DNA from: Nannochloropsis salina CCMP1776
Taxonomy: Eukaryota > Sar > Eustigmatophyceae > Eustigmatales > Monodopsidaceae
NCBI GenBank assembly: GCA_004565275.1
Contig: SDOX01000145.1
Coordinates: 379,071-443,070, forward strand
Direction of reading: 5' to 3'
Length of the DNA stretch: 64,000 nucleotides
In this document: positions 30,401-41,699 of the stretch, one piece after another
How the letters are laid out: the number at the start of each line of letters is the position of its first letter
How positions within the stretch are numbered: position 1 is the stretch's first letter
Program-made: the position numbers and the translations under genes
Notes under the pieces: model-generated
What the model was told of the DNA's origin: nothing
Databases searched by the model: none
What the model saw: the letters and a program-made list of their open reading frames with translations, nothing else

Positions 30401-33400
30401 GAATGCCCCTCCGACGCAGCCACCCTAAAAGCGTCGTCCATGAACGGCACGGCGGACACGGTCGCAAGAGAGGGGATGACCGAGAAAGTAGGTGGTATCG
30501 TCACAGCTGCTGCCGCTGCCAGAGCTATTGCTCCCACCTCTACAAGTGAAACAGCCGTGGCGTCCTCACCCTCAGAAGCTGGAAAAAAAGACGCTGCTGC
30601 TCTCACCCCGTCATCGGGTGCCCGCCGATTAACACGAGGCAGCCCCTCGTCGGGACGGAGGGTCCCGCCGTCAGACTGTAGCAGCGAGGCCCTACTTCCA
30701 CAGCGGCTGCAGGCGACCCTCGAAGGTGCGATACCAGAGGTCTCAACGGCGGCACAATTGGAGCAGGAGCGCGACGCGACCAGAGCGGATCCCGAGGGCA
30801 AGGGAAAGGAAAGGGGCATGCAGGTTTTGGACTCGAAGGCCGGTGGAGCGGCATTGGGAGCAGGATCACAAGCCGCAGCCGAAACTTCGAAGGCGGGAAT
30901 CGTGCCAGCGGAAATCGGTTCCACCGCAGCCGTGACATGTTCTGACAAGCCCCTCGCCCCCTCGCCCACGTATGCGCTCGCTCCCACTCCTCAGGTTCGC
31001 GCCGATCAGTGCGTAGTCTGCAGCCAAAGCCGCGGGCACACCTTGAAGTGTTGCCAGGAGGGGTGTGAGGCAAGATTCCACCTTCTCTGTGCATGGTTTC
31101 GGGGAGCGTATCTTTCTGTGGAGCTGAAGGATCGAGGCTTTGGAGGAGGCGGGGAGACCGGAGAGGAGTACCCAGCCGGCCTCCAAGTCAGGGCTTACTG
31201 CCTCCAGCATTGTCCGACGGGGGCGCGGAACCGGCTGGAGCAGGTTCAACTTCGCGCCAAATACCGCCTGCGGGAGACCGACCGACACGGTACCAAGCGC
31301 CATCATGCGCACAAGAAGCGGTCTTACTCCTACGGCGGAATGCAGGCGGAAAAGCGACTGGGGGGCCAGCAGGCTTTAAGTCCGGATAGTTATCACAGGT
31401 ATGCATGCGCGATTTGTATGGAGCCCAAAGCGAAGCTCGTGGAGCCAGCAGAGACGCTACCACCACCATCGACTGTGCTTGAGAGTAGGAACGAGCAAGA
31501 CAGTAGCAGCGGACAGAGCGGAAGCGCGGCAATCATCAAGGAGGACAGCGACATGCGTTCCGCTGGGCAAATTGCCGGGGCAGGGGGTGCAGTGATGGCG
31601 TGCAGCAGGTGCGAAATGCCAGTCCACATTTCCTGTCTTAGCTTTTTCCAGAACTCTCCGACAGCATCCTCACCCGCCGCTGAGTGGGTATGCCAGACTT
31701 GTGTCGGTGACGAGCAGGACCTGGGGAGCGGGGGATCGTGCGCGTTGTGTCCTCGGCGTGGTGGGTTGTTGGTGCCCACAAATGACAGGAACATACGGTG
31801 GGTGCACGCATTTTGCGCTGAACACAACGGGCCGCTCGTCTTCAAAGCCGGCCACAGTCCCGTCTTGCCCCAGCTGGCCGCCGTCGACGTACGCAACGTG
31901 GGAAAGGAGGCAAAGAAGGCCTTCAAGTGCGGGATTTGTCTGCGGAAAAATGCGGGCCTTTGCTTGCGCTGCGCCTATCCCTCCTGTTCAGTCCAGTTCC
32001 ATCCGCTTTGTGCAAAGCTGGAAGGGTGGTACTTTCAGGCCGAGGCTCGAGGAGAGCTCCCCGTGGTTTTGTGTCCGGGGCATGTTCCCATTGGCGTCTA
32101 CCGCGGATTGAATGGGCAGTATTTCGACATGCAAGCGACCGCGAACCTCAGGAAGAACCTGGACCGGGCCCGACTGATTGTTGACTTGGTCCGGAAGCGC
32201 GAGAAGTTGAAAAAGGCGCTCTGGAGGGTTGATTGCGACTTGTCAGAGCTCCGGCTAGGCAAGTTGCGAGTTCTATTGGAGGGAAGGATTTTGGAGATGC
32301 AGAATGGCCGAAGACTGACGGAGGAACGCCTCGCCAGCTACCGGCGGGATCTCGATGCTTTGCTGGCGCGCCCCCTGTGGGCTCGCGAAGCGGGCGAAGA
32401 GGCCTTACTGGCCAAAAAGGCGGACGGCTTGGACAACTCAGCGGCAGCTGCGGCAGGGTCAACTGCAGCGACGGTAGTCATGATGGAGGATGGAAAGCCT
32501 GCGGCTCACCAAAAACCTTCAGGCGGGGAAGTCCGGTGTGTGGATGTGGATATGCATAAGGAGTCTGTAGCGATACCGGATCGACCCCTTCGTGGCGATT
32601 ATAACACGTCTCATAGCGCGTCGGATGCCGTAAATGATTTTGGTGACGTTAAGGGCGGGGCGATGGGTACGGATGAGCCTGATAAAAAAAGGGGCAGAGG
32701 AGGAGGATTTAAAGGAGGAAAAATCAGCACAGAAGCGCTCCAGAGTAGTCTCACGAAAACCGCAGTGACGCATAGAAAACGACAGGAGGATAATGTCGCT
32801 CCCCTTGCAGCCGTTGATGCTTTGGTCGTCGAGAATGCCGTACCGGCGCACGCAGATGTCATTTACGATCCTGGACGCCCGTCGAAGAGGGGCAGGAGAC
32901 CGATGACGCAAAGCGACACGGGGGAAACCTGCTTGGTGTCGGCACCACACTTGGAACTCATAAAAGACCATGCTCCTGAGACGTCGAACATGACAGGGAA
33001 GAGGAAAAAGGGGGAAGAAGAGGAGGAAGAAGGTCTGCTTGCCCGAGATCGCTTCGAAGCTTTGACAGAAGGGAAGGGTTTGGCGGCCGCTACGTTTCTT
33101 GCTGAGAACGGAAGCCCGCTGTGGTCGGCAGCGGGGAAAAGGATCAGTGCTTGCGGGCGCGTCGACTTCGAGAAGACTTTGGCTTTGCTTATAGACCCGG
33201 AGGACCTCAGACGTCGCGAAAAGGGAAGCCAAGCCATGACGCCAGGGTCATTCAAAAGCAAGGCCAGGATCACTTTGGATAGGCAGCTGATGGAGCTAGT
33301 GTCTGCCTTAGAGGACTGCTCCGATGGGGACGGGCGGGACGTGAGTGCCACGTTTGAGATTGCGCCGGACCCGGAAGCGTATCCTGATTATTACGACGCC

Positions 33401-34441
33401 GTTTTACACCCCATGGATCTGGAGACTATAAGGCATCGCGTACAGACCCTCTTTTACGTGTCCCTAGCTGACTTCTGCAAGGACGTGCACCAGCTTGTTC
33501 GAAATGCCAAGAAGTTCAACGCCCCGCGCTCTCGGGCCTATATTGACGCAGATTTCTTGAAAGGTTTTTTCGAGCAAAAAAAGGAGGAAGTCTTGCAGAA
33601 GGAGAAAGAATATCGTACCCTTGTGCAAGAGGAAGAGGAAGGGCAACAAGGAAAGAGCGATGGTTTTGGGCGGGATGGAGGCGTGCGGGCGAAGCGACGG
33701 CGTTTTGCCGGCAAGGATAGCGCCGACTGTGGGTACGATTTGAACAGGAACAGCGGCATAAACGATATTGACACAAGAGCTGGAAAAGGGAAACATAAAC
33801 TGAAGCGGAAGGGAGGCGGCGGACCCGCAACACGATTCACGCGCCACTCCCACAAAAACAAGAAAGTATGCCTTGTCTGTGCTGCCGGTGAGGATGACAG
33901 CATGCCTGTGGTGGCTCAAGGCCAGTTCCACACTTGCGCAGAGTGCGTGCGCGCGCGACCGGAGGCGTTCGTGGGCCGGTACGTGGATGTGCTCTGGCCC
34001 GATGACGACACCTGGTATGCCGGTATGGTCAAGGACTTTGACCGAGCAAGCGGACAGCACCGTATTTTGTACGACGACGGAGAGTGGGAGTTTGTCTTTC
34101 TTCACGAGCAGGAAATGTCTTTTCCAGAACCCGTGGAGCTACGACCGGGGGACTTGGGGATAAGCCTGAGGTCGCCAGAGCCGGCGATCCCGCTGAAGGA
34201 GGCGAGTTCGGAAACTAGGAATGGTGGGAGGAAGCTGTCGCCTGTGAGTTCCCAGACCGGCCTGGGAAAGGCTCAGGTCGCTCTACAGGGAAGCGAAGGG
34301 AAAGCAGATGCTTCAGGCGGAACCTGTGAAAACACGAATGCCGCGAGGGGATTGGCTGGAGCTGGCGTTGAGGGCCCGGGGAGGGAGATGGACGACGAGG
34401 AGACGGAGGACGAAGAGGAGCGCGTCCAGAAAAAAGCATAG
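27450..34441 (+). CDS. Giant multi-PHD, bromodomain and Tudor-like chromatin reader
   Basis: Predicted CDS joins 27450-27533 (28 codons) and 27752-34441, with a GTATGT donor, AG acceptor and phase-0 junction; about 2257 aa. Approximate residues: PHD1 29-77 (LCTVCGEGHSEVENQIVLCD) with a zinc knuckle and extended PHD to about 195, the JADE/BRPF type; Gly/Arg repeats 235-265; an enhancer-of-polycomb-like stretch 330-395; PHD2 711-765 (ICMVCFDGSSTESNEIVFCD) with a zinc knuckle; a half extended PHD 1112-1182; PHD3 plus extended PHD 1245-1475; a bromodomain 1868-1975 with YPDYYDAVLHPMDLETIRHR and NAKKFNAPRSRAY; and a Tudor-like fold about 2065-2152 (YVDVLWPDDDTWYAGMV, ILYDDGEWEF). It should read modified and unmodified histone tails. 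No SET or acetyltransferase domain is present. The second exon is a single 6.7-kb frame. Confidence 0.9.
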
Positions 34442-35212
34442 AAACTCGAATCCTATCACTTTCAGCAGCAAATGAAGCGAAATAACGATACATCCCAACG
34501 CATGGATTATTTCTTGTATACTTAGCATGCGAAAACGGGGTGGCCTGCTCTTATCTCCTGGAAGGCTGCATTGACCACAGTGGGCAGTAAAATGAAGTAC
34601 CAGAACGAGATAACGCCAAAAGAAGTAACCGAGCTTTCACAACCCTCTCATTTATCGTTGGTTTTTGCCGTGCACGCTCCTGAAAGGCCTCACAGCGAGT
34701 ATCGGATAACCTCCCCCCCTTCCAGATAGGACAGTCTGCGTGTAGTGCAGTGCGAGAGGCCGTCGCCCACCACCCGCCTACACAAGCGGCGGGGAGGCGA
34801 TGTACAAAGTGTCTTCGGCGCTTAGTGGTGAGCAGCGCTTTAGTTGAAGACACTGAAGGTCCCAAATGATAGTGGATAGACTTATTGAGAGACACTGGGC
34901 GGTCAGAGCTAGCAATAATAGACTGGGAAGAGGGCATGCCGGCAAGGTTGTTGAGAGGGACGAAGAAGAGTAAAAGCGAAGGGCACTCACATTCAATCCA
35001 TAAACATTCCTCAGCCCCAATGACCCACACGCCCTCTATCACGTCATATGCTAGTGATAAGTGGTGGTGCGGGCCAGCCCTCGATTTTATATGGGGTCAT
35101 AGGGTCCAAGGGGGCCGAATTGCACCCCGACCTCACGCCAGACGGTCATCTCTACCTAGCTCTCAAACACCTGACCGTCTTTTCTCTTTGATTGACAATC
35201 ATACAGGAAAGA
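34442..35212. promoter_or_regulatory. Intergenic upstream of RPL17
   Basis: 770 bp. TTTTATATGG at about 35085 lies some 120 bp before the RPL17 start and may be its TATA element. A CATACAG directly before the ATG could be the acceptor of a leader intron. Confidence 0.45.
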
Positions 35213-35859
35213 ATGGTCCGGTACAGCCGCGAGATTGATGACCCGAACAAGGGTACGTTTGTGTGGGCAAGAGTTTTGCGTGTCCTGTCAGCATGTGCCT
35301 CACGAAGTGCTCAACACCTTCGATTTTCCTACTTATCATATCTAATATAGCCGCCAAGGCGCGCGGCTCTCACCTCCGTGTGCACTTCAAGCACGTCCGT
35401 GAAGTATCGCACACAATCACGGGGTGGCAAGTGGGCAAAGCCAAGCAGTTTCTTGAGGATGTGCTTCAGTACAAGCGGGCCGTGCCGTTCACCCGATTTA
35501 AGGGTGGCATCGGCCGACATGCTCAGGGCAAACTCTTGAGTGTGCCAGGCTCTCAGTGCGCGTGGCCTCAGAAGGCCACCAAAATCGTCTTGGATATGCT
35601 CACGAACGCAGAGTCCAACGCGGAAGTGAAGGGAATGGACACGGACAACCTTTACATCGTCCACGCACAAACCAACCGGGCACCCAAGCAACGCCGACGG
35701 ACTTATCGGGCACACGGTCGCATCAATCCGTACATGTCAAGCCCGGCTCATCTGGAAATTATCCTGACTGAGAAGCCTGTGCCCGTGAAAAAGGAGCCTG
35801 GTGCTCCCAAGCTTACCCGCAAGCAGGCAGCCAGGGTTCGTGTAGGAGGAGGCAACTGA
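35213..35859 (+). CDS. RPL17: 60S ribosomal protein L17 (uL22)
   Basis: CDS joins 35213-35252 and 35351-35859, 182 aa, the normal length of eukaryotic uL22. Exon 1 codes [13 protein letters not shown] and ends in a GTACGT donor; a 98-nt phase-1 intron follows, and exon 2 begins [19 protein letters not shown]. The conserved [14 protein letters not shown] and [18 protein letters not shown] segments are present. It lines the nascent-chain exit tunnel of the cytosolic large subunit. The early intron is usual for ribosomal protein genes. The C-terminal extension ([20 protein letters not shown]) is basic. Confidence 0.97.
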
Positions 35860-36350
35860 AGAGGATGTCACGACAAAGAGGAATGGGATGGAGATGAGGA
35901 CCATTTATCCGTTGTCTGATGTCTTGTGGGATTGGCTTAATTCTGAGTGAAGTCAGTGCGCTGCCCTCGCTTTGGGGCCTCCGCGAGAAACGTGAGGATG
36001 GGGGCTTGGGCGGGACTGTACTTGAAAGGAACATACAGATCCCGCATCGCATTACGATATGGAGAAAGAAAAACTTGAGAAAAATTTGTTGCGCCTTGTT
36101 TTATTATTGTGGGCACGTTGTGACTGACCGCGTCGACTAACCTGCTCCGCTGAGACGTCGCCGGCGGTCACTCGCCCTCGCCGAGATCCGGGGGCGATAC
36201 TGTCGGGCCATGTCCGCCGCCAGCCTGAGGGCCACAGATCCCGTGTCATGCATGCACACGTGTAGCAAGTAATGCCTTACTTCTCTTTTGGTAATATGCA
36301 GTATATTTTTCTCAAACTAGCGTCGAAACCATCAGCCGCAGACGGAAATC
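35860..36350. promoter_or_regulatory. Intergenic upstream of LIS1
   Basis: 491 bp between two plus-strand genes, presumably the RPL17 3' end followed by the LIS1 promoter. CAGTATATTTTTC at about 36299-36311 is a TATA-like run some 45 bp before the ATG. Confidence 0.4.
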
Positions 36351-37765
36351 ATGCTGACAGAGCGTCAAAAGGCAGACCTGTAAGTGTTTTTCCTATTTTC
36401 CTTGCTTGCTCATTTCCGCCTTCATAACCGACGTTCGAGTTCTCAAGTCAAAGATCCACCTCCTACGAATAACCTGTAAGGCATGTGGCTATCTTGGAGT
36501 ACCTTCGAGACGAAGGGGACAGTCTCGCGAAGACAGCCGAGCTATTCGCCCTGGAGACCGGCCTGGAAGCAGCAGCAGTCCCTAAATTGACAGGAACCTT
36601 GGAAAAAAAATGGTCCGCGGTCGTGCGTTTGCAGAAAAAATTGATGGAAATGGAAGAGCGTATGTCGGTCGCTGAGCAAGAATTAAAAGCATACCGCGGA
36701 CACTCACACATGGGAGGTACTCGGGCACCAGCTGCGGGCGACGACCGCAATCTCCCCCGCGCCCCCGCCATACGCTCCTTCCTGGGCCATCGAGGGGGGG
36801 TGACGTGCTTGGCAATGCACCCGATCTTTGCCTTGCTGGTCTCGGGGAGTGAGGATGCAACGATCAAGACATGGGATTTGGAGAGCGGGGCGCACGAACT
36901 GACCCTGAAAGGGCATACCAATGGTGTCCAAGCTGTGGTCTTCAACCGAGCGGGCACGCTACTAGCGTCCTGCTCTAGCGATCTCAGCATAAAATTGTGG
37001 AATTTCCAGTCCCCGAGCACCGCGCCCGAGTGCGTACGGACACTACGGGGCCACGATCACACCATCTCGGGCCTGGCTTTTATTGGGCCAACGGACGCTC
37101 AGCTTGCCTCCTGCTCGAGAGACACCACAGTGAGGCTGTGGGAGGTGAGCACGGGATTCTGCCAAAGGTCTTTAGTCGGCGCGCACACCGATTGGGTACG
37201 CTGCATTGCCACAAGCGCGGACGGGGCGCTTCTAGCCAGCGGGGGAAGTGACCGGCTGGTGGCGGTCTGGGCCTTGGACACGTGCGCCCCCGTCGCCGTC
37301 CTTAGGGAGCATTCCCACGTGGTGGAGGCTGTGGCCTTCCCGCCCCCTGGGGTCGCGGTGAAGATCGATGGCAACAAGGGGGGCAGCATTGGGCTAGGAT
37401 CTGAGAATGGTGAGGCAAGCGCCGGCCTCCAGAGTCAGGGATCGGCCGAGGAGGCCTACCTAGTCTCGGGCAGCCGCGACAAGACAATCATGCTCTGGAA
37501 CGCGAGGACGGGGCAGTGTCTGTTGAGACTCGCAGACCACGAGAACTGGGTTCGCTCCGTCCGCTTCCACCCGTCGGGGCAGTTTCTGTTGAGCGTCTCG
37601 GACGACAGGAGCCTGCGCGTGTTCGACATTGCCAAGGCGCGCTGCATCCGCTCCCTCCCCAACGCCCACGAGCAATTCGTTTCAGCCCTGGCGCAGCACC
37701 CGACCTTGCCCTACCTGGCCACCGGCAGCGTCAATCGTGAAATCAAGCTGTGGGAGTGTCGATAG
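36351..37765 (+). CDS. LIS1: LIS1 / PAFAH1B1 dynein regulator
   Basis: CDS joins 36351-36379 and 36481-37765, 437 aa. Exon 1 codes only MLTERQKAD plus two bases of the next codon, before a GTAAGT donor; the 101-nt intron is phase 2. An N-terminal LisH dimerisation motif (VAILEYLRDEGDSLAKTAEL) is followed by a coiled coil (KKWSAVVRLQKKLMEMEERM) and seven WD40 repeats (GSEDATIKTWD, SSDLSIKLWN, SRDTTVRLWE, SGGSDRLVAVW, SRDKTIMLWN, SDDRSLRVFD, SVNREIKLWE). LIS1 binds the cytoplasmic dynein motor domain and acts with NudE/NudC in nuclear and organelle transport. A 25-35 aa insertion lies before the sixth blade. Confidence 0.95.
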
Positions 37766-37949
37766 CTTTCGCCAGGCTCGCCTAGATCGAGGAGCCTATG
37801 TACAGAGGAGCAATGTGAGGCTCCTAAAGCAAGCACACGGAGGCGTCTCACAAATGCAGTAAAATAACAACACAATACGTTCGTCGCAACCGTCTCAAAT
37901 CATACTTTGCTTTCCAAGCGGCTCGATGGCTCTGTCGCCCCTCCTCACT

Positions 37950-39620
37950 CTAAATGAAGGGCTGGGAGAAGCCCAGATACCGCTCCTGGATCTTCCACTG
38001 CAAAGCCCCCTCCTTCTCGTCGTACTCCCGAACAAACAGCAGCAGGTAAAAGGAGGCTCGTACCTCATCTTCCTTCCCCTCGACGATCGCCCCTTCCCGG
38101 TTCCGCACACAGTTGATGTGCTGGATGAGCGTCCCCAGGACGAGGACGGGCTGGTGGTCGTGGAGCTTGGCCTGCACGATCTCGGCGTTGCTGATCTCGA
38201 GCACGTGCGGGTCCAGCGCCAGGCCCTCGGCCTTGCGGAGACGAAATTCCTCCGCCATCTGCCTGTACATCCCCTCCGAGAGGTAGGGCTTGAGCGTCTT
38301 CAGGTCCCCCTTCAGGTAGGCCTTGAAGAAGAGGGGCAGGAAGGACTCGGACAGGGTGTTCACCCAGTCCTCCACCACGAAGTCCGGGTCCGCTCGCCGG
38401 ATCTCCCGCAAGGCGATGCCCAGCTCCGTCTCTGAGGTCAGGTCGTCCCACATGGAGGAGAGCTTGTACACGATCGGGTTCTGACTCGTCTCCCACAGCT
38501 CCCGCGCGTCTTCCACCCGGTCCTGGAGCTTGCCCCTCAGCTTTCCCGCCTGCCGGCCGAGCTCTGTGTCCGCCAGCTTCGTGCCCGCTTTTAAAATCTC
38601 TTGGATGATAGGCGCGTCTCGCAATTGCTCTGCTAGCCGCTCCCAGGTTTTCTGTTGCTGCTTCACCACCACCAAGGCGCCCCCGGCGTTCTTTTTTTCC
38701 TCCTCCCCCGCCTCCCCCTCCTCCTCCTCTCCCTCTTGCTTCCCGGCTTCCCCATCCGCTTCCGAAGCTCTTTGTTGATAAATGTGCTTCCTCATACCGG
38801 TGCTCTTTTCCCGCATCCCAAACAGATCCGCAAATGCCTCCCTCAGGCCCACCTGGAAGTCCCGAACAAAGACTCGGACGGCCTCCCGAGGAGGGCGTCC
38901 CGCCAACCACCTAGTAAACACATTCTCCTTCCCCCCAGACGCACCGCTGCCAGCACCCGTCCCTCCACTGGAAGAAGAGGTGGATGAGGCCTCCGTCTCG
39001 TCCCTTGATGCTTCTTCCTTGCGCCCTGCGGAGTCCCCGGCGCCCGACGCGTTCACAGGGTCCTCTTCAGCGGCCTGGCTGGCCTCCTCGAGGGTTCTTC
39101 TCCGTCCTCCCTCCCTTACGAGCGACTCATGATGCGACTCATGGTGACCGTCAGCATGACTTGATGCGCTCTTTGAGGAAGTCGGGCTTTCCTTGTGAGA
39201 TACTTCCGCGTGTGACTTGACAGGAGAGGGGGACTCTCTCCTTGCCCCCTCGCCTTTCTTTTCGCTTTCCTCAGCCTGCAATGCCCCTACTTTCTCTTTT
39301 AACTGCGACATGAGTACCTGGGAGCTCTTGCTCAAACTTTCTTTCGTCTCATTCAGGCGGCTGGATACAGTCGATGACAACTTGTGCATGCTTTCCGCCA
39401 ACTTGGAGGAGTTCTCCTGGGCTTTTCCCGTCAAGTCTCCCGTCTCCTTCCTTAGCTTTGACAGGCTTTCCTTGAACTCTTTATTCTGTTCCACCTCCTT
39501 CTTAAGTGATTGTCGAAGTTGGTCGAAAAATCCACCGCTCATCGCCCGGCACCCTCCTCTGGACGCATGAATGCCTTCCCAAGTGCCTCCTTTTTGATGC
39601 GACAGGAGCGTTGACGTCAC
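37950..39620 (-). CDS. TIM44: Mitochondrial import motor subunit TIM44
   Basis: The long exon is open from 39620 to the stop at 37950; the first ATG in it is at 39542 (530 aa). The start MSGGFFDQLRQSLKKEVEQN matches the N-terminal helix of mature Tim44. The C-terminal Tim44 domain is clear: FVVEDWVNTLSESFLPLFFK, KAYLKGDLKTLKPYLSEGMY and WKIQERYLGFSQPFI at the end. Tim44 anchors mtHsp70 to the TIM23 channel on the matrix side. Codons 39543-39620 encode a basic stretch that looks like a presequence, preceded by a CAG acceptor. A tiny first exon, ATGCCG at 39744-39749 followed by GTAAGG, would join in frame and supply the Met. The middle has Glu/Lys low complexity. Confidence 0.9.
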   Translation of the reverse strand: MTSTLLSHQKGGTWEGIHASRGGCRAMSGGFFDQLRQSLKKEVEQNKEFKESLSKLRKETGDLTGKAQENSSKLAESMHKLSSTVSSRLNETKESLSKSSQVLMSQLKEKVGALQAEESEKKGEGARRESPSPVKSHAEVSHKESPTSSKSASSHADGHHESHHESLVREGGRRRTLEEASQAAEEDPVNASGAGDSAGRKEEASRDETEASSTSSSSGGTGAGSGASGGKENVFTRWLAGRPPREAVRVFVRDFQVGLREAFADLFGMREKSTGMRKHIYQQRASEADGEAGKQEGEEEEGEAGEEEKKNAGGALVVVKQQQKTWERLAEQLRDAPIIQEILKAGTKLADTELGRQAGKLRGKLQDRVEDARELWETSQNPIVYKLSSMWDDLTSETELGIALREIRRADPDFVVEDWVNTLSESFLPLFFKAYLKGDLKTLKPYLSEGMYRQMAEEFRLRKAEGLALDPHVLEISNAEIVQAKLHDHQPVLVLGTLIQHINCVRNREGAIVEGKEDEVRASFYLLLFVREYDEKEGALQWKIQERYLGFSQPFI

Positions 39621-40440
39621 CTGCCCCTTGTACTTTTCCCGAACCTGCTGTACTCTCTTACCTGAGGCGCAATGATATGGTCACAACCAAGGATAAATAT
39701 ATTTGGTGTGAAGGTACATAATACCGGCCTTAACTTTCCTTACCGGCATGAGAAGAGTGCCGCAACTTGGTCAAGCCCTGCCGCAGCATCCCTCACCTCC
39801 CGGCTACACAGCACACCACCTCTCTGTGTCTTCCACTCCGCCAGCTTCTACGGCGAGTGGGAGGGGATGTGTAGAAGTGAAGACATCTATATGAGAACAC
39901 AAAAAAGCTTTTCAAGCGTCTACCGTTCCCTGACGCTTCTCTCGTGGCCATCCCAGGAATTGTGGGAGGGCGAGTGTGATGGAGAGGCTGGGAAGCCGGC
40001 GAACGAGGAAAAACTCTTTCCACAGGCATTCAGGCCTTTCAATCGCACAGCTTGTTGCATCACAAGCAGAATATCGCGCAGTCTTTTATCCATTGATGGT
40101 GTTTTAACGGTATTGACTTATATTCTTCGAATACCGCAGGTAGCAACGGGTGTGTGCACCGTCGGAGCACTACGCTTCGGAAGATACTGAGGTAGTCCGG
40201 GAAGTAATCAGTGACCTCCCCCGTACACAAGGTAAGGACAACATGTTTTCTCGTGTGTGCATGCTTCATGTAACATAGTGACAAAATTATGGCATGAAGC
40301 TCAGGGAAGCTTAGGGTAGTGGAAAGGAAGACTGTGCAGATAAAGATGCCGTTCGATATGCATCATCATCATGACTCATTACTTTCCATCCATCTCTTTC
40401 AATCCATTTGGCCGGACGAAAGTCCAGCGAAAAGCGAGAG
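39621..40440. promoter_or_regulatory. Divergent region between TIM44 and PHB1
   Basis: 820 bp between two nuclear genes for mitochondrial inner-membrane proteins, transcribed outward. It includes the proposed micro-exon of TIM44 at 39744-39749. No other gene is supported. Confidence 0.5.
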
Positions 40441-41446
40441 ATGGAGGCATTACTGGGCAGAGTTGCAAAGTTAGGTGCCGGCGTGGCAGGGGCAGCATTC
40501 GTAGGAAACAACTTTTTGTTCAACGGTAAGCGGGCCTGATCACTATTTCTACAGACGATTTCAGGTGCCCGATGTCTAAGATCAAGCTGTAAGGCCGACA
40601 CGCATGTTCTATAAGTATGACAAGGCTCGAGAGATAGATAATGTTGAACTTAATCGACTCCATCATTTCCCCCCGTGGTAAAAACCCTCCCGTGGCGTAG
40701 TGGAGGGCGGGCACCGCGCTGTAGTGTTCGACCGCTTCAAGGGCGTGCTTCCGAAGCCTCTGGCCGAAGGAACAAGCATCGTCATCCCCGTACTGCAATC
40801 AGCTTTCTTGTTTGACGTGCGCTCTAAGCCTCGGGTCATAAATTCCGTGACGGGCACTAAGGATCTGCAGCACGTAAACATCTCCCTGCGGGTCCTCTCC
40901 CGGCCTGTGGAACAGATGCTTCCCGAGATCTTTTCAAAGATCGGTCAAGACTTCGATGAGCGAGTCTTGCCCGGTGTGGGGAATGAGGTTTTGAAGGCGG
41001 TGGTGGCCCAGTACAACGCGGAGGAGCTACTGAGCAAGCGCGAGCAAATCTCGGATCAGATCAGAGTCAACCTGATCAAGCGCGCCAGGGAGTTCCACCT
41101 CATCCTAGATGACGTCTCCATCACCCACTTGACCTTCAGCAAGGAGTTCACCAAGGCTATCGAGCAGAAGCAGGTGGCGGAGCAGGACGCAGAGAGGCAA
41201 ATGTACATAGTGCAGCGGGCAGATCAGGAACGTAAGGCTGTGGTCATCCGTGCAGAGGGCGAGGCGGAGGCGGCGATGAAGATCTCCAAAGCCGTGGCAG
41301 ACTTCGGGACTGCCTTGATCGAGATTCGTCGCATCGACGCGGCCCGGGACATTGCGGACATCTTGAGCAAGAGTCGCAACATCACTTACCTGCCGGGGGG
41401 GCAGAATTCGGGCTTGCTGCTGGGCTTGACGGCCGGACAGGGCTAG
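40441..41446 (+). CDS. PHB1: Prohibitin 1
   Basis: CDS joins 40441-40525 and 40701-41446, 276 aa. Exon 1 codes an N-terminal hydrophobic anchor (LGAGVAGAAFVGNNFLFN); the GTAAGC donor and a TAG acceptor bound a 175-nt phase-1 intron, and exon 2 opens VEGGHRAVVFDRFKGV. The SPFH/band 7 domain follows, with INSVTGTKDLQHVNISLRVL and KQVAEQDAERQMYIVQRADQ in the coiled coil, and a C-terminus NITYLPGGQNSGLLLGL. PHB1 forms ring complexes with PHB2 in the mitochondrial inner membrane, scaffolding m-AAA proteases and cristae. It is at normal length. Confidence 0.96.
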
Positions 41447-41699
41447 AGTAACGGGCCGAATGGTTTTGAGACAAGGAGGACAAGATGGAGGGGATCGGCG
41501 GCTTGTGAAGAGAGGAATCTTTGCATGTGCTCAGGACGGAGAGAAGCGGGGGGTTGAGGCAGACACCATCGTACTAAAAGCAAGCAGAACGCCCCGAGAT
41601 AAGCGTGCGATGCTCGAATCGGTTTGAGTTTGATTTAGATGCTTTACTTTACACTTTCCGCCGTCATCCGCCTTCTACCTTCCAATCCTTCGTGTTGAC

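Noticed and set aside
29902-30987. 361-codon minus-strand frame opposite the PHD gene
   Set aside because: It lies antisense to a well-supported coding exon, has no family resemblance, and its composition mirrors the Ser/Ala/Pro-rich sense linker.
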